Below, in pieces: positions 55,868 through 62,793 of a stretch of DNA of 64,000 bases; within the stretch, counting starts at the first letter, position 1; every line of letters starts with the position of its first letter. The notes beneath the pieces are model-generated. The model had not been told where the DNA came from and searched no databases. It saw only the letters and a program-made list of their open reading frames with translations. Position numbers and translations under genes: made by a program. The DNA is from Piscinibacter gummiphilus (GTDB lineage: Bacteria; Pseudomonadota; Gammaproteobacteria; Burkholderiales; Burkholderiaceae_C): the NCBI RefSeq assembly GCF_002116905.1, contig NZ_CP015118.1, forward strand, positions 1,426,001 through 1,490,000, written 5' to 3'.

Positions 55868-57457
55868 TCACTGGAGGACTGGGTCGTGCGCGCCGGCCGT
55901 CTGGAAGAAGGAGACCGAGGTGGACAGATCTCGGGCACTGTCCTTCAGCGCCTGGACCGAGTCACCCAGGCGCACGACGAGGCCGCCGTTCTGCCGTGTG
56001 CTCTGGTCGACTTCGTACATCGCGCCGCTGACCTGTTCGACACCCTTGGTCTGTTCGTCGGCGGCCGCTGCGATCCGCTCGAGCAACTGGCTCACGGCGT
56101 TGACCTTGGCGATGACGTTGTCGATCTTCTTGCCCGCGTCACTGACGAACGTGTTGCCGGCCTCGACGTGCTCGGAGGACGTCTGGATCAGGTGCCGGAC
56201 CTCCCGCGCCGCCTGGGCACTCCGCCCGGCGAGCGCTCGCACTTCGGAGGAGACCACGGCGAACCCCTTGCCGTGCTCGCCCGCCCGTGCGGCTTCCACC
56301 GCTGCGTTCAGCGCGAGGATGTTGGTCTGGAACGCGATCCCGTCGATGACGGCGATGATGTCCCCGATGCGGGCGCTCGACGATGCGATGGACTGCATGG
56401 TGGAGATCACGGTGTGGACCGCTTCGCCCCCGGCGGAAGCCGCCACGCGAGCGCCCTCGGCCATGCCGGCGGCTTCGACCGTGAGTTGCGTGGTGCCCTG
56501 CAGGGCGCTGGCGATCTGGTCGACGGACGCCGCGGTCTGCTGGAGGCTGCCACCGGTGCGGGAGGTGCGTGTCGCCAGCGCATCGTTTCCGTCCGAGATG
56601 GCGCTGGAGTCCTGGTCGATGCGGGCCGCGGCGTGGCTGACCTGCGTGACGACGCCGGCCAGCACGGAGCGCATCTGCTCCAGCTTGTCCAGCATTTCGC
56701 CGATCTCGTCGGCAACGTGGCCCTGGATGGGCGTCGACAGGTCACCTGCCGCGATCGTCTCCACGGCCATCTTGGCGCGGCGCACCGGCAGGAGAATCGA
56801 GCGTGCGATGACGATGGCGGCGAGGCTTCCCAGCAACACGGCCGCGGCAACCAGCCCGCTCGTCACCAGCACGGTCATGCGGGCCAGGTCGGTGCCCTCG
56901 GTCGAGCGCCTGGTGGCTTCGGCGGCTTCGTGCTGGACCATGTCTTCCAGCGCCCGTTGATAGGCGGCTTGCGCGGGGCGCATGTCCATCACCAGGACCT
57001 GCCTCGCGTCGTCCACCGTGCCGTCGCGCTGCGCGGTGCGGAACTTCGCGACCGACGCGGTGAACTTCTCCTTCTCCTGGAAAAGCGCCTGCAGCTTTTC
57101 AGCATCGGCACCGCCCACGTTCATCTGGCGCAACTCCACCTCGACGTCGTGCGCGCTCTGGAGGGCCTGGTCGATGAGCGCCTGCTGGCGGCGAAGCTGC
57201 TTCGCCTCGTCGAGCAACAGCAGATCGCGAGCGGCCGTCGAGATCGTCGACACGCCCGTTTGCAGCAACTGGGCTCGTCGAATCTGCGACAGGCCCGTGC
57301 TGGCCGTCTCTTCCATGTCCGTCGCCAGGCGATGCGCACCGTAGGCCCCGTAGGCGCCCACGACGATCAGCAGTGCGATCTGGAGCAGGAAGTTCAGCGT
57401 CAGGCGATGCCACAACCGGGGCTTGAGCATTCGTTCTCCGCGATTCATCTCGATCAT
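55868..57457 (-). CDS. Methyl-accepting chemotaxis protein
   Basis: A chemoreceptor of ~529 residues. Membrane helices are near residues 20-40 and 195-215, with a four-helix-bundle-type periplasmic sensor between them (DARQVLVMDMRPAQAAYQRAL). A HAMP domain (RSILLPVRRAKMAVETIAAGDLS) leads to the signalling hairpin with IAFQTNILALNAAVEAARAG, and methylation helices flank it. No C-terminal NWETF-type pentapeptide is visible (it ends AHDPVLQ). Starts at 57457 (GGGAG upstream) and 57430 (GGAG upstream) are both plausible. May signal ligands bound by the co-encoded binding protein. Confidence 0.92.
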   Translation of the reverse strand: MIEMNRGERMLKPRLWHRLTLNFLLQIALLIVVGAYGAYGAHRLATDMEETASTGLSQIRRAQLLQTGVSTISTAARDLLLLDEAKQLRRQQALIDQALQSAHDVEVELRQMNVGGADAEKLQALFQEKEKFTASVAKFRTAQRDGTVDDARQVLVMDMRPAQAAYQRALEDMVQHEAAEATRRSTEGTDLARMTVLVTSGLVAAAVLLGSLAAIVIARSILLPVRRAKMAVETIAAGDLSTPIQGHVADEIGEMLDKLEQMRSVLAGVVTQVSHAAARIDQDSSAISDGNDALATRTSRTGGSLQQTAASVDQIASALQGTTQLTVEAAGMAEGARVAASAGGEAVHTVISTMQSIASSSARIGDIIAVIDGIAFQTNILALNAAVEAARAGEHGKGFAVVSSEVRALAGRSAQAAREVRHLIQTSSEHVEAGNTFVSDAGKKIDNVIAKVNAVSQLLERIAAAADEQTKGVEQVSGAMYEVDQSTRQNGGLVVRLGDSVQALKDSARDLSTSVSFFQTAGAHDPVLQ

Positions 57458-57479
57458 TTGCAACTCCCAATCGACAAGT

Positions 57480-57836
57480 TCATTCGTCCTGCGAGAAGAC
57501 GAGCTTGATCTCCGTGGCGTCCGCTTTGCCGGTGGATTCGAACTTCCATCGCGACAGCGCGCTGATCGCCGACTCGTTGAAGACCTTCGCCCGTTCCGGA
57601 ACCGCCTCGATGATCTGCACGTTGGTCACGGCGCCCTGCCCATCGACGGACACCTTTGCCTTGAGGACGCCCTCGGAAATCTTCCGCCGGGCCGCCTCCG
57701 CCGGAAACTCCGGCGGGACCTTCTTGAGCACCTTGAGCGGGGTGGTCTGCGCGGTGGCGAGGGGCGACGCTGCCAGCAGGCCCAATGCGGCCAGGAAGAC
57801 GGGGCCGCAGGATCTGGGAATGGGACGGAGTTTCAC
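57480..57836 (-). CDS. Stand-alone TonB C-terminal domain protein
   Basis: A 118-residue protein consisting of a signal peptide (FLAALGLLAASPLATA) and little more than a TonB-type C-terminal domain: PPEFPAEAARRKISEGVLKAKVSVDGQGAVTNVQIIEA, then AISALSRWKF. It starts with GTG after AAGGTG. With no membrane anchor and no proline spacer it cannot work as a classic TonB. It lies 22 bases upstream of the chemoreceptor in the same direction. Similar exported TonB-domain proteins are common but poorly understood. Confidence 0.8.
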   Translation of the reverse strand: MKLRPIPRSCGPVFLAALGLLAASPLATAQTTPLKVLKKVPPEFPAEAARRKISEGVLKAKVSVDGQGAVTNVQIIEAVPERAKVFNESAISALSRWKFESTGKADATEIKLVFSQDE

Positions 57837-57890
57837 GGGTTCACCTTCGGTTCTGATGGAGTCGCACGGCGTGTGCCGTGGCAGTCCAAG

Positions 57891-58904
57891 CTACTTCGAC
57901 GAAGGGGAGCCCGATCTGGAATCGATTAAATCGATGTCTAGCGGGGCGAGGTGTTCGCCGAGACCTTCCTGCAGATCTGGCGGCAAGGCGAAGGTGGCGC
58001 TGAGGTGGTCTCGCAGCGCGGCCGTCCAGGGGGTCATGGGCTGGTTCAGGTGCCAGAGCAGGCCGACATCGACGAGCGGGATGTCATCGTCGAGGGCGAT
58101 GGCGCGGACTCTGCGACCCACGGGCGGCCAGGGCCAGAAGGTCGCGTCCGAGAGCACCGTGACGGCGAGGCCGCTGGCGATGAGTTCACGCGCGGATCCG
58201 ACGGACGCGGTTCGCAGGACGTTCGACTGCGGCACACCGGCCTGTTGCCAGAGGGGGGCTGCGTCTCCCGCATCCTCTCCCGACCCGACCACCACGAATC
58301 GGTAGGGTGCCAGGTCCTTCAACGCGACAGAGGACCGCTCGGAAAGCGGGTGGCCGTCTCCCACCCACACGCGGCGGCGCACTCTCGTGAGCGTGCGCCT
58401 GGCGAGCCTGCGGTGGCTGTGGAACTCCGCGAGGCGTGCCGCGGCGAGGTCGATCTGGCCGCACTCCAGCGCGGCCTCCACGTCCCCGGTCTGCAACTGA
58501 ACCGGGACGACGGTCACGCTGGGGCAGCATTCCTGGAATCGCGAGACCAACGGCAGCAGGGCGTAGCCGACCAGTGTTTCGGTGGCGCCGATGTGCACGG
58601 TGCCCGTGAGGCCCGAATCGACGGACTGCTCCGCGAGGCCGCTGGCGCTCACCGCGGACTCCAGTACCGCTTGGGCACGTTGCAGAAACGCCGAACCGGC
58701 CTCGGTGAGGGACACACCTCTCCGCTCACGACGGAAGAGCACCAGTCCCAGCGCGCGCTCCAGTTCCGCCACGGCGGCCGTCATCGTTGGCTGCGTGATG
58801 TGGCACTGCGCCGCTGCAACGGAGATCTGGCCCGTGCGAGCCACCGCGCAGAAGTACTGCAATTGACGCAACGTGAATCGGATCTTGGGAGTGGACTGGT
58901 CCAT
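57891..58904 (-). CDS. LysR family regulator
   Basis: A 337-residue LysR regulator. The winged helix includes FTLRQLQYFCAVARTGQISVAAAQCHITQPTMTAAVAELE (LysR type, residues ~10-50), followed by an effector domain (TGTVHIGATETLVGYALLPLV). ATG at 58904; the longer frame upstream is not protein-like. It is not closely similar to the paralogous pair at 13613 and 19718. It faces away from the aromatic operon across a 498-base gap; whether it controls that operon is unknown. Confidence 0.88.
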   Translation of the reverse strand: MDQSTPKIRFTLRQLQYFCAVARTGQISVAAAQCHITQPTMTAAVAELERALGLVLFRRERRGVSLTEAGSAFLQRAQAVLESAVSASGLAEQSVDSGLTGTVHIGATETLVGYALLPLVSRFQECCPSVTVVPVQLQTGDVEAALECGQIDLAAARLAEFHSHRRLARRTLTRVRRRVWVGDGHPLSERSSVALKDLAPYRFVVVGSGEDAGDAAPLWQQAGVPQSNVLRTASVGSARELIASGLAVTVLSDATFWPWPPVGRRVRAIALDDDIPLVDVGLLWHLNQPMTPWTAALRDHLSATFALPPDLQEGLGEHLAPLDIDLIDSRSGSPSSK

Positions 58905-59402
58905 GCGGTGCCGGTCAGGCTGCGTGCCTGTGGGGATCGGTTGGGCGAGGCCACGTTGCGCCGCTCGTGTCGTGTGGCTTCTCCGACGCGGTGGGCGGAA
59001 ACCAATGACGACGTCGCTGCGCGACATGTGACGAGAACAGAGCATCCATCAGCGGCGCCGTTGTCCAAAGCGGGCAACCACCGGGCGTTCATCGCGTCCG
59101 GGTCCATGCGCTGATCGCCAGATCTGCGGCGCTACTCGGGTTTGCCCTCGCCGGTGGACCGGCCTGCGGGCCGCCGCTGGGGAATCTCCTGCGGGAGTGG
59201 CGTCCCGAAGAATGCGCCGCATCCCCGAGGCCGCGGCGAAATAAGAGTTGCTTATGCCGGGGATCAGCGGTGCGAAGGGCGTGGAACTTCTCGAGGCGGC
59301 CCGAGTTCCGGTCTCTCGCCTTCGCTTGCTTCATTCCATACAGATGTGTACGCTGCAAGCCTTGCCGGCGAACGGGACGCGCCGCTGTCAACAGGAGTGC
59401 CA
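58905..59402. promoter_or_regulatory. Gap between LysR and small gene, with TetR-type operator copy
   Basis: A 498-base gap with no convincing gene. CATACAGATGTGTACG at 59337-59352 matches 13 of 16 positions of the palindrome in front of the aromatic operon (60423-60438) and lies ~55 bases before the small gene at 59403. Otherwise nothing recognised. Confidence 0.45.
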
Positions 59403-59588
59403 GTGGACCGACAAACCGCAAGCGACACGTGGATCCAGGGCTACGTCGACGGATTTCTTTCAACCGGACGACGCATCGTGCGGGTGCTCACGATGCCCGA
59501 GGTGCTGGAGCCGGCTATGCGGGATTCCCCGGAGTCGCTCTACCGCGTCGCGTACGAGCGGGGACGAAACGACGCCCTCGCGGCGTGA
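59403..59588 (+). CDS. Small hypothetical protein (61 aa)
   Basis: A GTG start with CAGGAG seven bases upstream opens a 61-residue frame: DRQTASDTWIQGYVDGFL, RRIVRVLTMPEVLEPAM, ending YERGRNDALAA. It has no signal peptide and no family I recognise. Support for being real comes from the good ribosome-binding site and a TetR-type palindrome just upstream that is shared with the aromatic operon and the tetR gene. It may be an accessory factor in the same response; function unknown. Confidence 0.5.
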   Translation: MDRQTASDTWIQGYVDGFLSTGRRIVRVLTMPEVLEPAMRDSPESLYRVAYERGRNDALAA

Positions 59589-59637
59589 TGCCGGCCGGAT
59601 CGGGTCGAGTGCGCCGCTCCGCACTTGGGCGTCGACG

Positions 59638-60273
59638 TCATCGACTCGCTTCGTTCCAAGGGCGGCGGTCCATGACGACGCGCTCCGTGAACTCGCGCCG
59701 CTCGAGCTGCTGGCGCTCGGTGCCGTGGGCGCCCAGCAAAGACTCGGTGAGCATGTAGCCGTACAGCATGAACGCGCGGTGCCGGGCATCCGAAATGCCG
59801 AAACCGAGGGCAGAGAAGCACTGCGCGATGTAGGAGAGGCGCTGCGCGTCGACATCGTCGACCACCTGCCGCGCCATGGCGTCGCGTCGCGCCCATGCGC
59901 GGATCCCCAGTTCGATCGACGCTGAGTGAAGCGCGGCCCGGCCGCGGAACGGCAGCGAGACCAGCTCCCGGATCAGGTCATGGGGTCTCGCCCCGCTCTT
60001 CTCGAAGCGGTGGATGACCTGCGCGGTCGCCTCGCTGCGCCAGCGCTTCAAGAGCCGTTCGAGCAGGTCGTTGCGGTCCTTGAAATGCCAGTAGAAGCTG
60101 CCCCGCGTGACCTTCATCCCCCTCGCCAGGACGTCGATGCGCACGGAGTCGATGCTCTTGTCGACGAGGAGTTCGGCGGCGGCCGCGATCCAGTCCTCGG
60201 GGGTCAGTTGGCTTTTGCCTTGGGTGGTGAAGTCCTCGACTGCGTCATGTTCATCGACGCGGGCTGCGTTCAT
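59638..60273 (-). CDS. TetR family repressor of the aromatic operon
   Basis: A 211-residue TetR protein. The helix-turn-helix is in WIAAAAELLVDKSIDSVRIDVLARGMKVTRGSFYWHFKDR (residues ~27-68), a textbook TetR signature; the rest is the ligand domain. ATG at 60273 has GAGGAAA upstream. It is divergent from the hydrolase-dioxygenase operon, and three related palindromes (59337, 60334, 60423) surround it, one overlapping the operon's presumed start. It is therefore the likely repressor of itself, the operon and the small gene, released by an aromatic intermediate (inference). Confidence 0.88.
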   Translation of the reverse strand: MNAARVDEHDAVEDFTTQGKSQLTPEDWIAAAAELLVDKSIDSVRIDVLARGMKVTRGSFYWHFKDRNDLLERLLKRWRSEATAQVIHRFEKSGARPHDLIRELVSLPFRGRAALHSASIELGIRAWARRDAMARQVVDDVDAQRLSYIAQCFSALGFGISDARHRAFMLYGYMLTESLLGAHGTERQQLERREFTERVVMDRRPWNEASR

Positions 60274-60333
60274 TGGGGAATTTCCTCGGGATCGGGGGGG
60301 GCATGCCGGTGGCTGGCGTTGCATCGGTCCAAC

Positions 60334-60349
60334 CATACAACAGTGAACG
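60334..60349. promoter_or_regulatory. Candidate TetR operator, autoregulatory copy
   Basis: CATACAACAGTGAACG agrees at 12 of 16 positions with the perfect palindrome at 60423-60438 and lies ~60-75 bases before the tetR start, as expected for self-control. Confidence 0.4.
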
Positions 60350-60390
60350 GAAAATTCAATCCACTAGGGCAAACACCTGCAATTTGATCC

Positions 60391-60418
60391 TTGTCATGGC
60401 GCTTCCAATTCGTACCAT
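60391..60418 (+). promoter_or_regulatory. Candidate sigma-70 promoter of the aromatic operon
   Basis: TTGTCA (60391-60396) and TACCAT (60413-60418) are spaced by 16 bases. The predicted start then falls inside the palindrome at 60423-60438, so a bound repressor would block it. The boxes are imperfect. Confidence 0.4.
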
Positions 60419-60422
60419 TCAC

Positions 60423-60438
60423 ATACACAAGTGTATGG
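60423..60438. promoter_or_regulatory. Candidate TetR operator at operon start
   Basis: CATACACAAGTGTATG is a perfect inverted repeat (CATACAC / GTGTATG with two central bases). It ends 13 bases before the hydrolase start codon and 5 bases after the candidate -10 box. Confidence 0.6.
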
Positions 60439-60451
60439 CGTGGAGCGCGAC

Positions 60452-61273
60452 ATGAGCGAACACCCTGGTATTGGCAGAACCCTCGTCGCCGCGGAGCACG
60501 AGACCAACTACTTCGACGAAGGCCGCGGCAAGCCGCTGTTCCTGTTGCACGGATCCGGTCCCGGCGTGTCCGCATGGACGAACTGGGCGAAGGTGATGCC
60601 TGACCTGGCGAAGGACTTCCGTGTGATCGCTCCGGACATCGCCGGCTTCGGCTTCACCGAGTTCAGGGCCGACAGCAAGTACGACATCAAGCTCTGGGTG
60701 AAGCACCTTGTCGGCATCCTCGACGCACTCGGCATCGAGAAGGCGTCGTTCGTCGGCAACTCCTTCGGCGGTGCACTGTCCGTCGGCCTGGCGCTCTTCG
60801 CGCCGCAGCGGGTCGATCGCCTCGTGCTGCTCGGCACGCCCGCGGGCGAGTTCGAGCAGACGCCGGGTTTGCGCTCGGCCTGGGAGTACGAGCCGAGCCT
60901 CGAGAACATGGAGCGCACGATGCGCCTGTTCCCGTACGACCAGTCGATCATCACGCCCGAGATGGTGTCCACGCGCTATGAAGCGAGCGCGCGGCCCGGA
61001 GCACAGGACGCGTTGCGCAAGCTGCTGCCGAAGCCGAACACGGAGGGCCCCACGATCGTCCGCGGCTTCCCGAAGGAGTCGCTCGAGAAGATCACCGCGC
61101 CGACGCTCGTGCTTCACGGCCGCGAGGACCGCGTGGTGCCGGTGCAATGTGGCCTGCTCCTGGCCAACAGCATTCCGCGAGCCGAGCTCCACCTGTTCGG
61201 TCAATCCGGCCACTGGGTGCAGACGGAGCACCGCGAGCGCTTCCTCCAGCTCGTCCGTGCCTTCGTGGCGTGA
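60452..61273 (+). CDS. Meta-cleavage product hydrolase (C-C hydrolase)
   Basis: A 273-residue alpha/beta hydrolase of the BphD/MhpC/CarC type, which splits the ring-fission product of a catechol-like compound into an acid and a dienoate. LLHGSGPGVSAWTNW (oxyanion region) is characteristic. The nucleophile is Ser104 in GNSFGG, Asp in HGREDRVVPV, and His in SGHWVQTEH. ATG at 60452 with GGAG is preferred to 60431. First gene of the operon with the two-subunit dioxygenase and the Rieske components. Confidence 0.87.
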   Translation: MSEHPGIGRTLVAAEHETNYFDEGRGKPLFLLHGSGPGVSAWTNWAKVMPDLAKDFRVIAPDIAGFGFTEFRADSKYDIKLWVKHLVGILDALGIEKASFVGNSFGGALSVGLALFAPQRVDRLVLLGTPAGEFEQTPGLRSAWEYEPSLENMERTMRLFPYDQSIITPEMVSTRYEASARPGAQDALRKLLPKPNTEGPTIVRGFPKESLEKITAPTLVLHGREDRVVPVQCGLLLANSIPRAELHLFGQSGHWVQTEHRERFLQLVRAFVA

Positions 61274-61286
61274 CCGGAGCAACGCT

Positions 61287-61586
61287 GTGAGTCGCAACGT
61301 CCTCGAGAAGCTCATGCACCAGCTGTGCATCGACCGCGCCACGAAACAGCGCTTTCGTGACGAGCCGGAGAAGCTGCTCCAGCGTCTGGCCCTCACCGAC
61401 GAGGAGAAGGCGATGCTCCTCTCCTTCGACGTCGCGGGCCTGCAGCGCCTTGGTGTGAACCCGATGTTGACGATGGGGTACTGGCAGGAGAACGCCCCGG
61501 ACCGCTCGCCCGGTGCCTACATGAAGGCCCTCCGCCCCGACGCCGTTGACTCGTCGTCGGTCTTCTCCGCCGCCCTCAAGCGATAA
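61287..61586 (+). CDS. LigA-like small subunit of extradiol dioxygenase
   Basis: A 99-residue protein starting with GTG (GGAG upstream). It matches the alpha (LigA/CarBa-type) subunit of class II extradiol dioxygenases: VLEKLMHQLCIDRATKQRFRDEPEKLLQRL, then LTDEEKAMLLSFDVAGLQRLGVNPML. It caps the active site of the catalytic subunit encoded 9 bases downstream. No catalytic residues of its own are known in the family. Confidence 0.82.
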   Translation: MSRNVLEKLMHQLCIDRATKQRFRDEPEKLLQRLALTDEEKAMLLSFDVAGLQRLGVNPMLTMGYWQENAPDRSPGAYMKALRPDAVDSSSVFSAALKR

Positions 61587-61595
61587 GGATCCAAC

Positions 61596-62432
61596 GTGGG
61601 AAAGATTGTCGGAGGCTTCCTCGTTCCGCACGACCCGGTGATGTTCGTGGCGCCCGAAGCGCCCGCTCCGGATGTGGCCAAGCGGATGTGGGCTGCGTTC
61701 GCGACGTGCGCCAGGCGGCTCGCGGAGCTCGAACCCACCAGCGTCGTGATCGTGGGCGCGGACCACTACATGTTGTTCGGCACCTCCTGCCTGCCGCAGT
61801 ACGTGATCGGCACGGGTGACGTCGACGGACCGATCGACGCGTTGCCGGGCCTGCGGCGCGGTCCCATCCAGGCGAACGAAGCGCTGGCGACGCACATCGC
61901 CCGCCACGGGCACCAGAACGGTTTCGACTGGGCCGTGGCACGAGCCTTCACCGTCGACCACGCGGTCGGCATCCCCAACCAGCTGCTCGTGGATCCGCTG
62001 CGCGAGGGAGGTCGGCACGTGGGCACGGTGCCGATCTATCTGGCAGCGGGGGTGGATCCGTACATCCCGCTGCGTCGGGCGGCCCAGCTCGGCGGTGCGG
62101 TCCGGGCCGCCGTCGAGGCCGCGCCGTGCGACGAGCGTGTCGCCGTGATCGGCAGTGGTGGCATCAGCCACTGGGTCGGGCTTCCCGAGATGGGGCGTGT
62201 CAACGAGGCGTTCGATCGCGAGATCCTCGACTACGCGGTGCGTGGCGACCTGGACGGGCTGGTCGCGCTGAGCGACGACTACATCCTCGCCAACGGCGGC
62301 AACGGCGGGATGGAAATCCGCCAGTGGGCGTGTGCGATGGGGGCGATGCCGGGGGCGACGGGCGAGGTCATCGACTACGAGCCGGTGCCCGAATGGGTGA
62401 CCGGTCTCGGTTTCGTTCAACTGCATGCATGA
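61596..62432 (+). CDS. LigB-like catalytic subunit of extradiol dioxygenase
   Basis: A 278-residue Fe(II) dioxygenase subunit of the LigB/CarBb/MhpB family; it opens aromatic diols beside the hydroxyls. The first iron ligand is His12 in GGFLVPHDPVMF; others are expected at GADHYMLFG and a later Glu near NGGNGGMEIRQW. The catalytic His-containing GSGGISHW is present. It begins with GTG. It overlaps the Rieske ferredoxin start by 8 bases, so expression is coupled. Substrate may be a dihydroxylated bicyclic or substituted catechol, given the partner C-C hydrolase. Confidence 0.88.
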   Translation: MGKIVGGFLVPHDPVMFVAPEAPAPDVAKRMWAAFATCARRLAELEPTSVVIVGADHYMLFGTSCLPQYVIGTGDVDGPIDALPGLRRGPIQANEALATHIARHGHQNGFDWAVARAFTVDHAVGIPNQLLVDPLREGGRHVGTVPIYLAAGVDPYIPLRRAAQLGGAVRAAVEAAPCDERVAVIGSGGISHWVGLPEMGRVNEAFDREILDYAVRGDLDGLVALSDDYILANGGNGGMEIRQWACAMGAMPGATGEVIDYEPVPEWVTGLGFVQLHA

Positions 62433-62781
62433 AGTCATGAGCCAACGGGTCCATCTTTTCAAGAAGGGCGAGCTTTCGCCGGGAAACATCCGCCGTGTCG
62501 ACGTGCACGGCATGGCGGTCGCTGTCTACAACGTGGAGGGCGTGTTCTATGCCACTCAGGACGGCTGTACGCACGCCACCGCATCGCTGTCCGAGGGAGA
62601 GATCGTCGACGGCGACTGCATCGCCTGCCCGGTGCACGACGGCACCTTTCACATCCCGAGCGGACAGCCGCTGAGCTTCCCGTGCGAAGTGGCGCTGCGC
62701 ACCTACAAGGTCATCGATGCCGGCGATGAGGTCGTCGTCGACATGGAGCAGGAAGCCGACGAAGCGTCCGGCGGCATCTGA
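62425..62781 (+). CDS. Rieske-type ferredoxin
   Basis: A 118-residue electron carrier of aromatic-ring dioxygenase systems. The Rieske [2Fe-2S] site is complete: Cys48-x-His50 in DGCTHATASL and Cys68-x2-His71 in ACPVHDGTF. It passes electrons from a reductase (not seen in the window) to the oxygenase encoded 12 bases downstream. Start at 62425 overlaps LigB; ATG at 62437 is an alternative. Confidence 0.9.
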   Translation: MHEVMSQRVHLFKKGELSPGNIRRVDVHGMAVAVYNVEGVFYATQDGCTHATASLSEGEIVDGDCIACPVHDGTFHIPSGQPLSFPCEVALRTYKVIDAGDEVVVDMEQEADEASGGI

Positions 62782-62793
62782 GAGGAACAAGGC

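Noticed and set aside
61092..62513. 473-codon minus-strand frame opposite the LigA/LigB genes
   Set aside because: The plus strand has a continuous coupled operon; the antisense product has no motif or ribosome-binding site.
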